A stretch of 64,000 nt of DNA from assembly GCA_963800505.1 (NCBI GenBank), contig CAWDBL010000014.1, positions 1-64,000 on the forward strand, in the 5' to 3' direction. Source of the stretch: Fodinibacter sp963800505. Its GTDB lineage: Bacteria > Actinomycetota > Actinomycetes > Actinomycetales > Dermatophilaceae. The notes beneath the pieces are model-generated. The model had not been told where the DNA came from. It ran no database searches and saw nothing but the letters and a program-made list of their open reading frames with translations. Shown one piece after another: positions 63,584-64,000 of the stretch; positions within the stretch are counted from its first letter, which is position 1, and every line of letters starts with the position of its first letter. Position numbers and translations under genes: made by a program.

Positions 63584-63750
63584 CTCCAAGGTAACTTGCG
63601 AGACCCACAAGCGGCACGGACTCCTGCGCCAAGGGCCGTAGAGACGTCGGAACTGGCCGCGGGTAGGGCAAGGGCTGCTGCCGATGAGCGCTTGCCCTCG
63701 GCGTGGTGATCCGGTGGGCGCGGGAGCCGGCACGTTGCTACGTTCACCGG

Positions 63751-64000
63751 GTGCGCACCCCATTGGCCATGGCCGCGACAACCGTGTCGGTCCTGGCGGT
63801 GGGGGCGTGCTCGAGCCCGCCCACCCAGGAGGAGCAGCGGGCAGCAGGCATGGCCCTGGCGGCGCAGCGGATGACCGGGCAGTCGCTGGGTCGGTGCCTG
63901 GCCGCGGCCGGGTACGAGGTCGATGCCGAAACCGTCGCCGGTGGCGTGGAGCGCGGCACGGACGTGGAGCTGACCAGCGGGCCGCAGAAGGCGTACATCG
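63751..64000 (+). CDS. Lipoprotein, N-terminal part, cut by the window edge
   Basis: 83 residues visible from GTG 63751. Signal peptide ending VLAVGAC with a lipobox cysteine followed by SSPPTQEEQRAAG, then a helical region with a second cysteine (LGRCLAAAGYEVD). TACGTT (63739-63744) is six bases before the GTG: leaderless. Family not recognised; continues beyond the window. Confidence 0.75.
   Translation, partial: MRTPLAMAATTVSVLAVGACSSPPTQEEQRAAGMALAAQRMTGQSLGRCLAAAGYEVDAETVAGGVERGTDVELTSGPQKAYI

Overview
The window is high-GC DNA from an actinobacterium, most likely a Micrococcales member close to Intrasporangiaceae. Pointers are the GC-saturated third codon positions, frequent GTG starts, many promoters of the form TANNNT placed 6-8 nt before a start codon (leaderless transcripts), NucS in place of MutS/MutL, MurT/GatD, a rho gene with a long polar insertion, and the conserved actinobacterial order argS-lysA-hom-thrC-thrB-rho-rpmE-prfA-prmC-sua5-glyA-atp. 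The organism assignment is inference.

Layout: 0-1.5 kb holds a secreted-protein fragment, a small membrane protein, a DMT exporter and tRNA-Arg(CCG). 1.5-10.8 kb carries a response regulator, argS and the aspartate-family amino acid genes (lysA, hom, thrC, thrB), then rho and a 26-bp perfect terminator hairpin. 10.8-13.3 kb is a small accessory pair plus a nuclease-fold protein. 13.5-19.5 kb is rpmE, prfA, prmC, sua5, glyA and a polyprenyl-phosphate sugar transferase. 19.5-27.6 kb is the complete F1Fo ATP synthase operon (atpIBEFHAGDC plus a DUF2550 gene), preceded by a consensus CRP/GlxR-type operator; atpF carries a one-base frameshift.

27.7-51 kb is dominated by acyl-CoA metabolism. It has a cobalamin adenosyltransferase, an ethylmalonyl-CoA-mutase-type B12 mutase, a double-module 3-hydroxybutyryl-CoA dehydrogenase, crotonyl-CoA carboxylase/reductase, an epimerase, acetyl-CoA acetyltransferase and the MeaB GTPase. 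Together these look like much of an ethylmalonyl-CoA pathway for C2 assimilation, interleaved with nucS, a dimethylglycine/sarcosine dehydrogenase, a secreted M6 protease with three nearly identical 363-bp repeats, an AI-2E-type permease, a GH15-like protein and a large membrane protein.

52-59.7 kb has a GH65 phosphorylase/beta-phosphoglucomutase operon facing a double-MarR regulator, then murT-gatD (lipid II amidation, with the GatD nucleophile replaced by Asn) and a further MarR gene. 59.7-64 kb looks decayed and accessory: frameshifted small genes, a galE stump, an M23 peptidase, a toxin with a frameshifted antitoxin, and a lipoprotein start.

The most unusual non-coding content is an apparently uncharacterised repeat family in two intergenic regions (32.1-32.6 kb and 50.9-51.8 kb, in opposite orientation). 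Copies are bounded by a direct repeat containing GACCTATTGGTCGATC and have long hairpins inside. Four separate one-base frameshifts (sua5 tail, atpF, a membrane protein, an antitoxin) suggest either residual sequence errors or real decay. The break in atpF, expected to be essential, favours at least some error.
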